A program made the translations under genes and the position numbers. Below, piece after piece: positions 23,545 through 29,560 of a stretch of DNA of 29,560 nt (position 1 is the stretch's first letter; each line of letters begins with the position of its first letter). The notes under the pieces were generated by a model. It ran no database searches, was not told where the DNA came from, and was given only the letters and a program-made list of their open reading frames with translations. This DNA is from an uncultured Ellagibacter sp. (GTDB lineage Bacteria; Actinomycetota; Coriobacteriia; Coriobacteriales; Eggerthellaceae), in the NCBI RefSeq assembly GCF_934617235.1, contig NZ_CAKTTZ010000032.1, positions 1 through 29,560 of the forward strand, read 5' to 3'.

Positions 23545-23913
23545 ATGAACTTCATCGCCCGCTGGCTCGCAACCGCCGTCGCCGTGGCAGCCGCCGCCTG
23601 GATCGTCCCCGGCATCGACGTCATCGGCGGCGACAACGCGTGGATTATCATCGCCGTGTTCGCGCTCGTGCTCTCGCTGGTGAACATCGGATTGAAGCCC
23701 ATCTTGCAGACACTGAGCCTGCCGCTCACGTTCCTCACGTTCGGCATCTTCTACCTCGTCGTGAACACGCTGCTCCTCTACATCGCGTCATGGCTCACCG
23801 ACGGCCTGTTCGGCATGGGCCCGCACATCGCGACCTTCGGGAGCGCGTTTGTCGCGTCCATCGTCATCAGCATCGTGTCGTCTTTGGTGAACTCCCTCAT
23901 CGGCGACAAGTAG
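23545..23913 (+). CDS. Phage holin family (YvlD-like) membrane protein
   Basis: A 122-residue protein with four hydrophobic helices. It has the family pattern of the 4-TM group often annotated as mycobacterial phage holin superfamily IV: NFIARWLATAVAV at the N-terminus, GLKPILQTLSLPLTFLTFGI in the middle, and LVVNTLLLYIASW. Despite the name, most such chromosomal proteins are of unknown function and unlinked to phage. ATG 23545 follows AGAAAGG with nine bases spacing. A TACAAT box at 23487-23492 could be its -10, with a weak -35. It is divergent from the rRNA methyltransferase and convergent with the alcohol dehydrogenase. Confidence 0.85.
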   Translation: MNFIARWLATAVAVAAAAWIVPGIDVIGGDNAWIIIAVFALVLSLVNIGLKPILQTLSLPLTFLTFGIFYLVVNTLLLYIASWLTDGLFGMGPHIATFGSAFVASIVISIVSSLVNSLIGDK

Positions 23914-23978
23914 CGCGCTGTCACACCTGCTAAGCCGCCAATTCCGCTACGCAACCGGTCGCTACACCGCCCGTCCCG

Positions 23979-25163
23979 CTACACCGCCGAGCGATAAATC
24001 TCCTCGGCGTCTTCCATCGTGAGCTTCTTGAAGCTGCCGAACACCTCGCCTTTGTTCTTCTTCAGCGTGGGGATCATCTTCTCGATGGCCTCGTCGATCC
24101 GGTCCTCGCCGATGCCGAGCTCGGTCAGGGTCGTCGGCATGCCGAGCGACGCGAAGAATTGGCGCGTCTCGTCGGCGGCCGAGAGCGCGTCGGCGCAGAC
24201 GTCGCCCGTGGGGGCGAGCCCGAACACCTCGCGCCCGTAGTAGGCCAGGCGCGCGGGGTTCTCGGCGTGCACGTGCTCCATCCACGCGGGGAACAGGCAC
24301 GCGAGCCCGGCGCCGTGGGTGATGGAGGTGTCGAAGGCCGAGAGCTCGTGCTCGAGGCCGTGGGTCGCCCAGTCCTCGCGGCGCCCGACGCCCGCGAGCC
24401 CCTGGTGGCAGAGCATCCCCGCCCACATGATGTTCGCGCGGGCCTCGTAGTCCTCGGGGTCCGCGAGCACGCGCGGTGCCTCGGCGCGCACGGTCCTCAT
24501 GAGCGAGAGCGCCAGGTTGTCGGTCACGGGGACCGCGCCCACGTCGTCGAAGAAGCGCTCGAGCAGGTGGCAGAACATGTCGGTGACGCCCGCGGCCGTC
24601 TGGTACGGGGGCAGGGTGAATGTGAGCTCGGGGTTCATGAACGCGAGCTTCGGGCGCTGATGCTCGTTGCCGTAGCCCGTCTTCATGCCGAGCGCGTCGT
24701 TGCTGACCACGGTGTTCTTCGACGCCTCGCTGCCCGCCGCGGGGATGGTGAGCACCACGGCGATGGGGAGCACGTTCTCGTTGGGGCGCTTCGTGGCGAA
24801 GAGCTCCCACACGTCCCCGTCGATGCAGGCGCCGTTCGCGATCGCCTTCGCCGAGTCGACGACCGACCCGCCGCCGACGGCGAGCACCCAGTCGACGCCC
24901 TCCTCCTTGCACAGGGCCACGCCCTCCCGCACGAGCCCGATCTCGGGGTTCGGGCGCACGCCGCCGAGCTTCACGCACGCGATGCCCGCCGCGTCGAGCG
25001 ACGCGCTCACGCGGTCGATGAGTCCGCTTTCCACCGCGCTGCGCCCGCCGTAGTGCAGGAGCACCTTCTTCGCGCCGCGCTCGGCGAGCTTACCGCCCAC
25101 CTTCTCCTCGGCGCCCCGGCCGAAGACGAACTGCGTCGGGGACATGAACTCGAAATCAAGCAT
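23979..25163 (-). CDS. Iron-containing alcohol dehydrogenase (BDH/YqhD type)
   Basis: A 394-residue NAD(P)-dependent dehydrogenase. The nucleotide-binding GGGSVVDSAKAIA starts near 97, followed by TIPAAGSEASKNTVV. Metal ligands are Asp195 and His199 in VTDMFCHLLE, His268 or His272 in THGLEHELSAFD, and His283 in THGAGLACLFPAWM. This pattern is that of butanol dehydrogenases and YqhD-like aldehyde reductases. ATG 25163 follows AAAGGTGG; the frame extends far upstream but overlaps a neighbouring gene and is not coding. Third codon positions are almost all G or C, more extreme than in the neighbours, which may reflect transfer or high expression. A GTCAAA-N4-TTTGAC inverted repeat lies upstream. 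Substrate not inferable. Confidence 0.93.
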   Translation of the reverse strand: MLDFEFMSPTQFVFGRGAEEKVGGKLAERGAKKVLLHYGGRSAVESGLIDRVSASLDAAGIACVKLGGVRPNPEIGLVREGVALCKEEGVDWVLAVGGGSVVDSAKAIANGACIDGDVWELFATKRPNENVLPIAVVLTIPAAGSEASKNTVVSNDALGMKTGYGNEHQRPKLAFMNPELTFTLPPYQTAAGVTDMFCHLLERFFDDVGAVPVTDNLALSLMRTVRAEAPRVLADPEDYEARANIMWAGMLCHQGLAGVGRREDWATHGLEHELSAFDTSITHGAGLACLFPAWMEHVHAENPARLAYYGREVFGLAPTGDVCADALSAADETRQFFASLGMPTTLTELGIGEDRIDEAIEKMIPTLKKNKGEVFGSFKKLTMEDAEEIYRSAV

Positions 25164-25239
25164 GGAAACCACCTTTCCCTGTGGCACGTCGTGGAAAATA
25201 TCCCTATGACGTGCGACGTTGCCTTCTCGTTTTAGAATT

Positions 25240-25255
25240 GTCAAATAAGTTTGAC
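25240..25255. promoter_or_regulatory. Inverted repeat in the divergent gap, possible operator
   Basis: GTCAAA (25240-25245) and TTTGAC (25250-25255) form a perfect 6-bp inverted repeat with a four-base spacer. It sits between the alcohol dehydrogenase and the divergent membrane protein gene. The binding protein is unknown. Confidence 0.4.
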
Positions 25256-25288
25256 CTCCGCGAAAGACCACTCGCGATGTGCCCATAG

Positions 25289-25294
25289 TATACT
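25289..25294 (+). promoter_or_regulatory. Possible -10 box of the membrane protein gene
   Basis: TATACT, five of six to consensus, lies 35 bases before the ATG at 25329. The -35 is not clear. Confidence 0.4.
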
Positions 25295-25328
25295 GAACCC
25301 ATCGACCGATTCCCTGAAGGAGAGAGCA

Positions 25329-26126
25329 ATGAATCCCGATTCCAAAACCGTACGCGGCTTGAGCATTGCCATTGTAGTACTTGCCGCGCTGGGCATTCTC
25401 AGCATCATCGTAGGGTTTGCGTTCCTCGCGTTTTTCGGCGTTGCGGCAAACGACCCCTCGCTCATCGCCGAGATCCAAAACGAGCTGAACAGCGCGCCTT
25501 ACAGCTCCGGCAACTATTTCGACGACGACTACATCTATTTGGGCGGCATGTCCAGCAGCGAGATCGTCATGCTACTGAACACCGCCATCGGGGCGTCCGC
25601 CTTCTTGCTGGTTCTGGGCCTGATCTGCGTTGTCGTGCAGCTTATCGCGGGCATCAAGGGCATCAAGCACTGCGCCAACCCGAGCAAGTTCTCGAAGCTG
25701 TTCGGCTGGACGATCGCCGGCATCGTTGTCTCGGTGCTCGCCTGCGGCATCATATCGCTTGTGTTGTTCATCATCGTGGCGGTGTACGTGAACAAGATGA
25801 AGAAGCTGCCGCCCGAAGCCTTCACGCAGCAGCAAGCAGGCTTCGCGGGCGCGCAACCCTATGCCAACCAGGGCGCCTTCCAGGCACAACCCGGTTACTA
25901 TCAGCAGCCCTACAATGCGCAGGCTCCTTACGGCCAGCCCGGGCAATACCCGCCCGCGCAGAGTATGCCGCAGCAGCCCTATGGCCAACCGTACGGACAG
26001 CCCTACGAGCAGCAGGTCGGGCAGCAAGCGGACGCCACTGGTCAGCCCGCCACCGGTCAGCCCGCGAATAGCCAGCCCGCAGACGACCAGCAGCTCCCCC
26101 AGGATCCCACGCGGAACAACCAGTAA
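25329..26126 (+). CDS. Three-helix membrane protein with Gln/Pro/Tyr-rich tail
   Basis: A 265-residue protein of unknown function. Three hydrophobic segments lie at about 10-37, 79-110 and 124-155, with a loop between the first two rich in Asp, Tyr and Ser. From about 166 to the end the sequence is low-complexity and dominated by Gln, Pro, Tyr, Gly and Ala, with repeated QPYGQPYGQPYEQQ and TGQPATGQPANSQP units. Membrane proteins with such tails are common in Actinomycetota; the tail may mediate protein contacts. ATG 25329 follows AAGGAG. A terminator-like hairpin follows at 26168-26193. Confidence 0.8.
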   Translation: MNPDSKTVRGLSIAIVVLAALGILSIIVGFAFLAFFGVAANDPSLIAEIQNELNSAPYSSGNYFDDDYIYLGGMSSSEIVMLLNTAIGASAFLLVLGLICVVVQLIAGIKGIKHCANPSKFSKLFGWTIAGIVVSVLACGIISLVLFIIVAVYVNKMKKLPPEAFTQQQAGFAGAQPYANQGAFQAQPGYYQQPYNAQAPYGQPGQYPPAQSMPQQPYGQPYGQPYEQQVGQQADATGQPATGQPANSQPADDQQLPQDPTRNNQ

Positions 26127-26167
26127 ATATGCAGCTCGCAAGCTGCTAAGACGGCCAAGCCAGACGA

Positions 26168-26199
26168 GAAGAGCCCGCATGTGCGGGCTCTTCGCATTA
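26168..26199 (+). terminator. Intrinsic terminator after the membrane protein gene
   Basis: GAAGAGCCCGC (26168-26178) and GCGGGCTCTTC (26183-26193) form a perfect 11-bp stem with a four-base loop, followed by GCATTATT. The stem is strong; the U-tract is moderate. Confidence 0.65.
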
Positions 26200-26222
26200 T
26201 TGGGGATGGTGATTCTCGGGCA

Positions 26223-26277
26223 TCCGCGGCAACCCGCAAGCGCAGGGCTCCGGGGCTCCGCGGCAACCCGCAAGCGC
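26223..26277. repeat. Two identical 21-bp direct repeats
   Basis: TCCGCGGCAACCCGCAAGCG plus a final C occurs at 26223-26243 and again at 26257-26277, 34 bases apart. They lie in the GC-rich gap between the membrane protein terminator and the ferritin stop. No role is recognised. Confidence 0.7.
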
Positions 26278-26352
26278 GCCTCGATGGCGGCAGCCGCGCA
26301 GCCGCGCGCCCCGCGCCTCGACGACAACCGTAGGCGCCCAAACCTCGCGCGC

Positions 26353-26868
26353 TTACGCGTTTGCGAGCGGCGAGGGCACGACGTAGACGCGCGCCGCATT
26401 CTCCTGGTCAAGGTCGTAGAGCGCCTTCGCATCGCCACCGAAGAGCTTCATGCGCGTGACCATGGTATCGGCGTTGTCTTCCTCTTCCTGCTGCTCCGAG
26501 ATGAACCAGTCAAGGAACTTCATCGTACGCCAATCCTTCGCCTCCATAGCGGCATCGTAGATGTCGTTGATGGTCGACGTGATGTACTTCTCGTGCTCAA
26601 GCGCCGCCTCGAGCGGCCCAAGATGGCTCGCGAATTCCTTGTCGGGCTGGGCAATCGCGCCAAGCTTCACCTTACAGCCGTTCTCGTGCAGGTAGTTGCG
26701 GAAGATAAGCGCGTGATCCCGCTCTTCCTGAGCCTGGATCTCGTACCAGTTCGCAAAGCCGGAAAGCCCCTCTTCCTCGTAGTAGTCGGCGAACGAAAGG
26801 TAGAGATACGCCGAGTAAAACTCCTTGTTGATCTGGTCATTCAGAAGCTCGTATACCTTCTTGTCCAT
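26353..26868 (-). CDS. ftnA: Bacterial non-haem ferritin
   Basis: A 171-residue four-helix-bundle protein that assembles into a 24-subunit cage and stores iron as ferric mineral. The ferroxidase-site residues are Glu16 in INKEFYSAYLY, Glu49 and His52 in AQEERDHA, Glu91 or Glu93 in ALEHEKYI and the Glu125-Gln126 region of FISEQQEEEDNA. No haem-binding Met typical of bacterioferritin is apparent at the expected place. ATG 26868 follows GAAGGCGG. It has a well-formed promoter with an inverted repeat over the -10, so iron- or redox-responsive control is plausible. Confidence 0.95.
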   Translation of the reverse strand: MDKKVYELLNDQINKEFYSAYLYLSFADYYEEEGLSGFANWYEIQAQEERDHALIFRNYLHENGCKVKLGAIAQPDKEFASHLGPLEAALEHEKYITSTINDIYDAAMEAKDWRTMKFLDWFISEQQEEEDNADTMVTRMKLFGGDAKALYDLDQENAARVYVVPSPLANA

Positions 26869-26922
26869 AACCGCCTTCTCTCTTTTCCGATGCCAATCGG
26901 CACCGATCAGGAAACAACTTCT

Positions 26923-26943
26923 TAATGATATTTCGTCTCATTA
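26923..26943. promoter_or_regulatory. Inverted repeat over the ferritin -10, possible operator
   Basis: TAATGA (26923-26928) and TCATTA (26938-26943) are a perfect inverted repeat with a nine-base spacer, covering the ferritin -10 (TATCAT on the minus strand, 26925-26930). It loosely recalls the AT-rich symmetry of metal-regulator boxes, but is not a clear Fur or DtxR consensus. Confidence 0.4.
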
Positions 26944-26953
26944 GTTTTTACAA
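26925..26953 (-). promoter_or_regulatory. Ferritin promoter
   Basis: On the minus strand TTGTAA (26953-26948), a 17-base spacer and TATCAT (26930-26925). Transcription would start near 26918, giving a leader of about 50 bases. Confidence 0.65.
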
Positions 26954-26985
26954 GCCCTTTCGTTTCTACAAGTCCTTTCGTGTCG
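26950..26985. repeat. Tandem 18-bp repeat upstream of ferritin
   Basis: Two adjacent 18-bp units (26950-26967 and 26968-26985) share 15 of 18 bases, core ACAAGYCCTTTCGTKTC. The first overlaps the ferritin -35 box; the second lies just upstream. They could be activator sites. Confidence 0.55.
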
Positions 26986-27022
26986 ATTCGTCAACAGGAT
27001 GCCCGCGCGCGAGTAGGGTACG

Positions 27023-27028
27023 TACAAT
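27023..27028 (+). promoter_or_regulatory. Possible -10 box of the ABC transporter gene
   Basis: TACAAT lies 34 bases before the ATG at 27063, within GTACAATAGAGC. No clear -35 is visible. Confidence 0.4.
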
Positions 27029-27062
27029 AGAGCAGTTCAACCAGTATTGAAAGGCAACGTAG

Positions 27063-29560
27063 ATGCTTCAGCTTCGCTCGATTCGCAAGGCCTATACCAC
27101 CGGCAGCTTCACCCAAACCGCGCTTAACGACGTGTCCATTTCCTTCCGCGACAGCGAGTTCGTGGCGATTCTCGGACCGTCGGGGTCGGGGAAAACGACG
27201 CTGCTCAACATCATCGGCGGGCTTGACCACTACGATTCGGGCGACCTTATCATCGACGGCATCTCGACCAAGGAATACAAGGACCGCGACTGGGACACCT
27301 TCCGCAACAATCGCGTCGGGTTCGTCTTCCAGGCCTACAATCTCATCCCCCACCAAACGATTCTCGCGAACGTGGAACTCGCCCTTACGTTGTCGGGCGT
27401 CTCCCGCGCAGAGCGTCGCACCCGCGCGCTCGATGCGCTGCGAAAGGTGGGGCTCGGCGACCACGTGGACAAGAAGCCAAGCCAGCTTTCGGGCGGGCAG
27501 ATGCAGCGCGTCGCAATCGCCCGAGCGCTCATCAACGACCCCGAGATCCTCTTAGCCGACGAGCCCACCGGCGCGCTCGATTCCAAGACGAGCGTGCAAA
27601 TCATGGACCTCTTGACCGAAATCGCAAACGACCGGCTCGTTATCATGGTCACGCACAATCCTGACCTGGCCGAGCAATACGCGACGCGCATCGTGAACCT
27701 GGCGGACGGCGTCATTCGCAGCGATTCCGACCCCTTTGAGCCCGCACCCGAGGACATGCGCGCGAGCAAGAAGCAGGTTCGCCGCACGTCGATGAGCTTC
27801 CTCACGGCCCTCTCGCTTTCCTGGAACAACCTGCTCACGAAGAAGGGCCGCACCCTCATGACGGCCTTCGCGGGGTCGATCGGCATCATCGGCATCGCCG
27901 CGATCCTCTCGCTTGCGAACGGCGTGAACAGCTACATCGCCAACGTCGAGGAGGAAACGCTCTCCGAATACCCGCTTTCCATCGAGAACCAGGGCTTCGA
28001 CATGGCAAGCCTCATGACCATGGGCATGAGCGGCCAGGGCGGTTCCTCAGGTTCCTCAGGTTCCTCAGACGACGGAAGCTCGGGCGACGACGGACAAGCC
28101 GACAGCTCGAATGACGGCACGACCGACGACACCGTCGGCGAGTCGAAGATGGTGACCGGCATGTTCGGCAGCATCGGCAGCAACGACCTCGCGAGCCTGA
28201 AAGACTACCTGGACAACGGTGACTCGGGCATCGAGCAGTACGTGAACTCCATCGAGTACGGCTACAGCATCACCCCGCAGCTGTTCAGCGCCGATGCCGA
28301 AGACGGCGTGCGGCAAGTCAATCCCGACAAGTCGTTTTCCTCCATCGGGTTTGGATCGGCCACTTCCACCAACGGTATCATGTCCTCGATGATGTCCACC
28401 AACGTCTTCTACGAGATGCCGAGCGACCCCGACCTTTACCAGGACCAATACGACGTCGTGGCGGGCACATGGCCGCAAAGCTACAACGACATCGTGCTCG
28501 TGCTCACCGCTAATGGCAAGGTGAGCGACTTCATGCTCTACACCATGGGGCTGCGCGACCACAGCGAGCTCGATGACATGGTGCGCGCGTTTGCCAACGA
28601 GGAAGAGGTCAACGCACCCGACGACTACATGACGCTTACGTACGACCAGCTCATGGGCGTGACGTTCAAGCTGGTCGAGGCCACCGACTACTACCAGTAC
28701 GATTCCGACTACCACGTGTGGAAGAACAAGAGCGACGACGCCGACTACATGCGCGACCTCGTGAATTCGGCGGAAGACGTGCACATCAGCGGCATCGTGA
28801 AGCCCAAGGCGGGCGCGAAGATCACCTCCCTGCAAACCGGCTTCTACTACACAAGCGACATGGTGCACCACATCATCGACGACGCGGCCGATTCGCAAAT
28901 CGTTCAAGACCAGCTGGCGGACAGCGCGACGAACGTCTTCACCGGCAAATCGTTTGTGGAAGAAGCGGACGCCGAGGACTCAAGCTTCGACATGAGCTCC
29001 CTGTTCACCATCGATGGGAACAAGCTGCAAACGGCATTCCAGATTGACCCCGACGCGCTTGCGGTCGACATGAGCTCGCTCGATTCGTCGGGCAGCACAA
29101 CCGAGCTCCCCGCCACGCCTGAGATGGATCCTTCGATGTTCCAGGTCAGCAGCCAGCCTGATATCAACAAAGAAGCAATGGCGGCGCTCATGGCAACCGT
29201 CGAGAAAGACTACTTCGCCTACTACAGCGAGCAGGTCCAGCAGGGCAAGCCAGCGCCCAGCTTCAATGAATACTTCGTGACCGAACGAGCCCAGAAGCTC
29301 ATAAGCGACGCGCTGCCCGGCATCATCGACACGAGCGAGATGCAAGCCGAGCTCGCCCAAAAAATTCAAACATACCTGCAAGCCACCATGGATAGCTACA
29401 TGAACCAGGTGGTAAGCGCCATGCAAACGCAGATGCAAGCGGCGATGACCCAGGTCGTAGGGCAACTCTCCGCCAACATGGCCACCGCAATGCACGTGGA
29501 CGAGAGCGCCTTCGCCGACGCGTTCCAGATGAACATGGATGAGAAAGAGCTCACCGAGCT
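27063..29560 (+). CDS. ABC ATPase fused to FtsX-like permease (partial)
   Basis: The first 832 residues of a large protein cut by the window end. The ATPase (about 1-225) has Walker A GPSGSGKT (38-45), the Q-loop Gln90, signature LSGGQMQR (142-149), Walker B ILLADEPTGALD and the switch His in VTHNPDL, of the LolD/MacB type. A first membrane helix (about 264-286) is followed by a very long external domain, still running at the end, with a Ser/Gly/Asp linker near 325-350 and Met/Gln-rich helical stretches near 770-810. This is the MacB arrangement, often in export or cell-envelope stress roles; substrate unknown. ATG 27063 follows GAAAGG. A second membrane set is expected beyond the window. Confidence 0.93.
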   Translation, partial: MLQLRSIRKAYTTGSFTQTALNDVSISFRDSEFVAILGPSGSGKTTLLNIIGGLDHYDSGDLIIDGISTKEYKDRDWDTFRNNRVGFVFQAYNLIPHQTILANVELALTLSGVSRAERRTRALDALRKVGLGDHVDKKPSQLSGGQMQRVAIARALINDPEILLADEPTGALDSKTSVQIMDLLTEIANDRLVIMVTHNPDLAEQYATRIVNLADGVIRSDSDPFEPAPEDMRASKKQVRRTSMSFLTALSLSWNNLLTKKGRTLMTAFAGSIGIIGIAAILSLANGVNSYIANVEEETLSEYPLSIENQGFDMASLMTMGMSGQGGSSGSSGSSDDGSSGDDGQADSSNDGTTDDTVGESKMVTGMFGSIGSNDLASLKDYLDNGDSGIEQYVNSIEYGYSITPQLFSADAEDGVRQVNPDKSFSSIGFGSATSTNGIMSSMMSTNVFYEMPSDPDLYQDQYDVVAGTWPQSYNDIVLVLTANGKVSDFMLYTMGLRDHSELDDMVRAFANEEEVNAPDDYMTLTYDQLMGVTFKLVEATDYYQYDSDYHVWKNKSDDADYMRDLVNSAEDVHISGIVKPKAGAKITSLQTGFYYTSDMVHHIIDDAADSQIVQDQLADSATNVFTGKSFVEEADAEDSSFDMSSLFTIDGNKLQTAFQIDPDALAVDMSSLDSSGSTTELPATPEMDPSMFQVSSQPDINKEAMAALMATVEKDYFAYYSEQVQQGKPAPSFNEYFVTERAQKLISDALPGIIDTSEMQAELAQKIQTYLQATMDSYMNQVVSAMQTQMQAAMTQVVGQLSANMATAMHVDESAFADAFQMNMDEKELTE
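28041..28067 (+). repeat. Three tandem 9-bp repeats in the ABC transporter gene
   Basis: GGTTCCTCA is repeated three times exactly, encoding a Gly-Ser-Ser linker in frame. Copy number could vary by slippage without breaking the frame. Confidence 0.75.

Noticed and set aside
25164..25478. A 105-codon upstream extension of the alcohol dehydrogenase
   Set aside because: It overlaps the divergent membrane protein gene, and the known N-terminus of the family begins at the ATG at 25163, which has a good ribosome site.
1..29560. tRNA genes, rRNA, CRISPR arrays, integrases or transposases
   Set aside because: No T-loop-like GTTCRANTC in a cloverleaf context, no regularly spaced repeats with spacers, and no such protein families were seen by eye; a tRNAscan or CRISPR search was not possible.

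Overview
The window is a gene-dense stretch of a high-GC bacterial chromosome with short intergenic gaps and good Shine-Dalgarno sites. The FolD/FchA/Fhs one-carbon set, the tilS-maf-hpt-ftsH-folP order, the gene content and the codon use fit an anaerobic Actinomycetota of class Coriobacteriia, probably Eggerthellaceae. That placement is inference from gene content; no 16S or other marker RNA is present. I saw no tRNA, rRNA, CRISPR array, transposase or prophage.

Layout. 1-1905: an M24 peptidase on the plus strand, flanked by two gaps without convincing genes. 1906-6038: a minus-strand run, transcribed coaX, fhs, fchA, folD, giving type III pantothenate kinase followed by a tetrahydrofolate C1 module from formate to methylene-THF. 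6204-7939: an OmpR-type response regulator and its histidine kinase; the kinase has no normal start codon before its first membrane helix. 7950-8240: a compact locus with a promoter-driven small RNA converging on a 28-codon hydrophobic peptide gene, which looks like a type I toxin-antitoxin pair. 8350-13125: fabH, bioY, a MATE exporter and birA, all on minus. birA carries a complex palindromic repeat of about 136 bp, inserted in frame. 13215-14501: a ThrE-like amino acid exporter whose TATAAT box sits directly before its ATG. 14541-23327: a minus-strand block of housekeeping genes (rlmD-like, tilS, maf, hpt, ftsH, a folP-folK fusion) ending in a Fic gene. 23545-29560: a small holin-family membrane protein, an iron-dependent alcohol dehydrogenase of very high GC3, a membrane protein with a Gln/Pro/Tyr-rich tail, ferritin, and a large ABC transporter (ATPase fused to an FtsX-like permease) cut by the window end.

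How the genes connect. Fhs, FchA and FolD together interconvert formate and methylene-THF; FolP-FolK supplies folate precursors and CoaX supplies CoA. BioY imports biotin, BirA attaches it, and FabH starts fatty acid synthesis, which depends on biotin-requiring acetyl-CoA carboxylase. TilS, Hpt, FtsH, Maf and the rRNA methyltransferase are housekeeping functions.

Best leads: the toxin-antitoxin-like locus at 7950-8240; the repeat within birA; the FolD lacking the usual cyclohydrolase lysine beside FchA; the fabH leader with a terminator-like hairpin; and the ferritin promoter with an inverted repeat over its -10 box.
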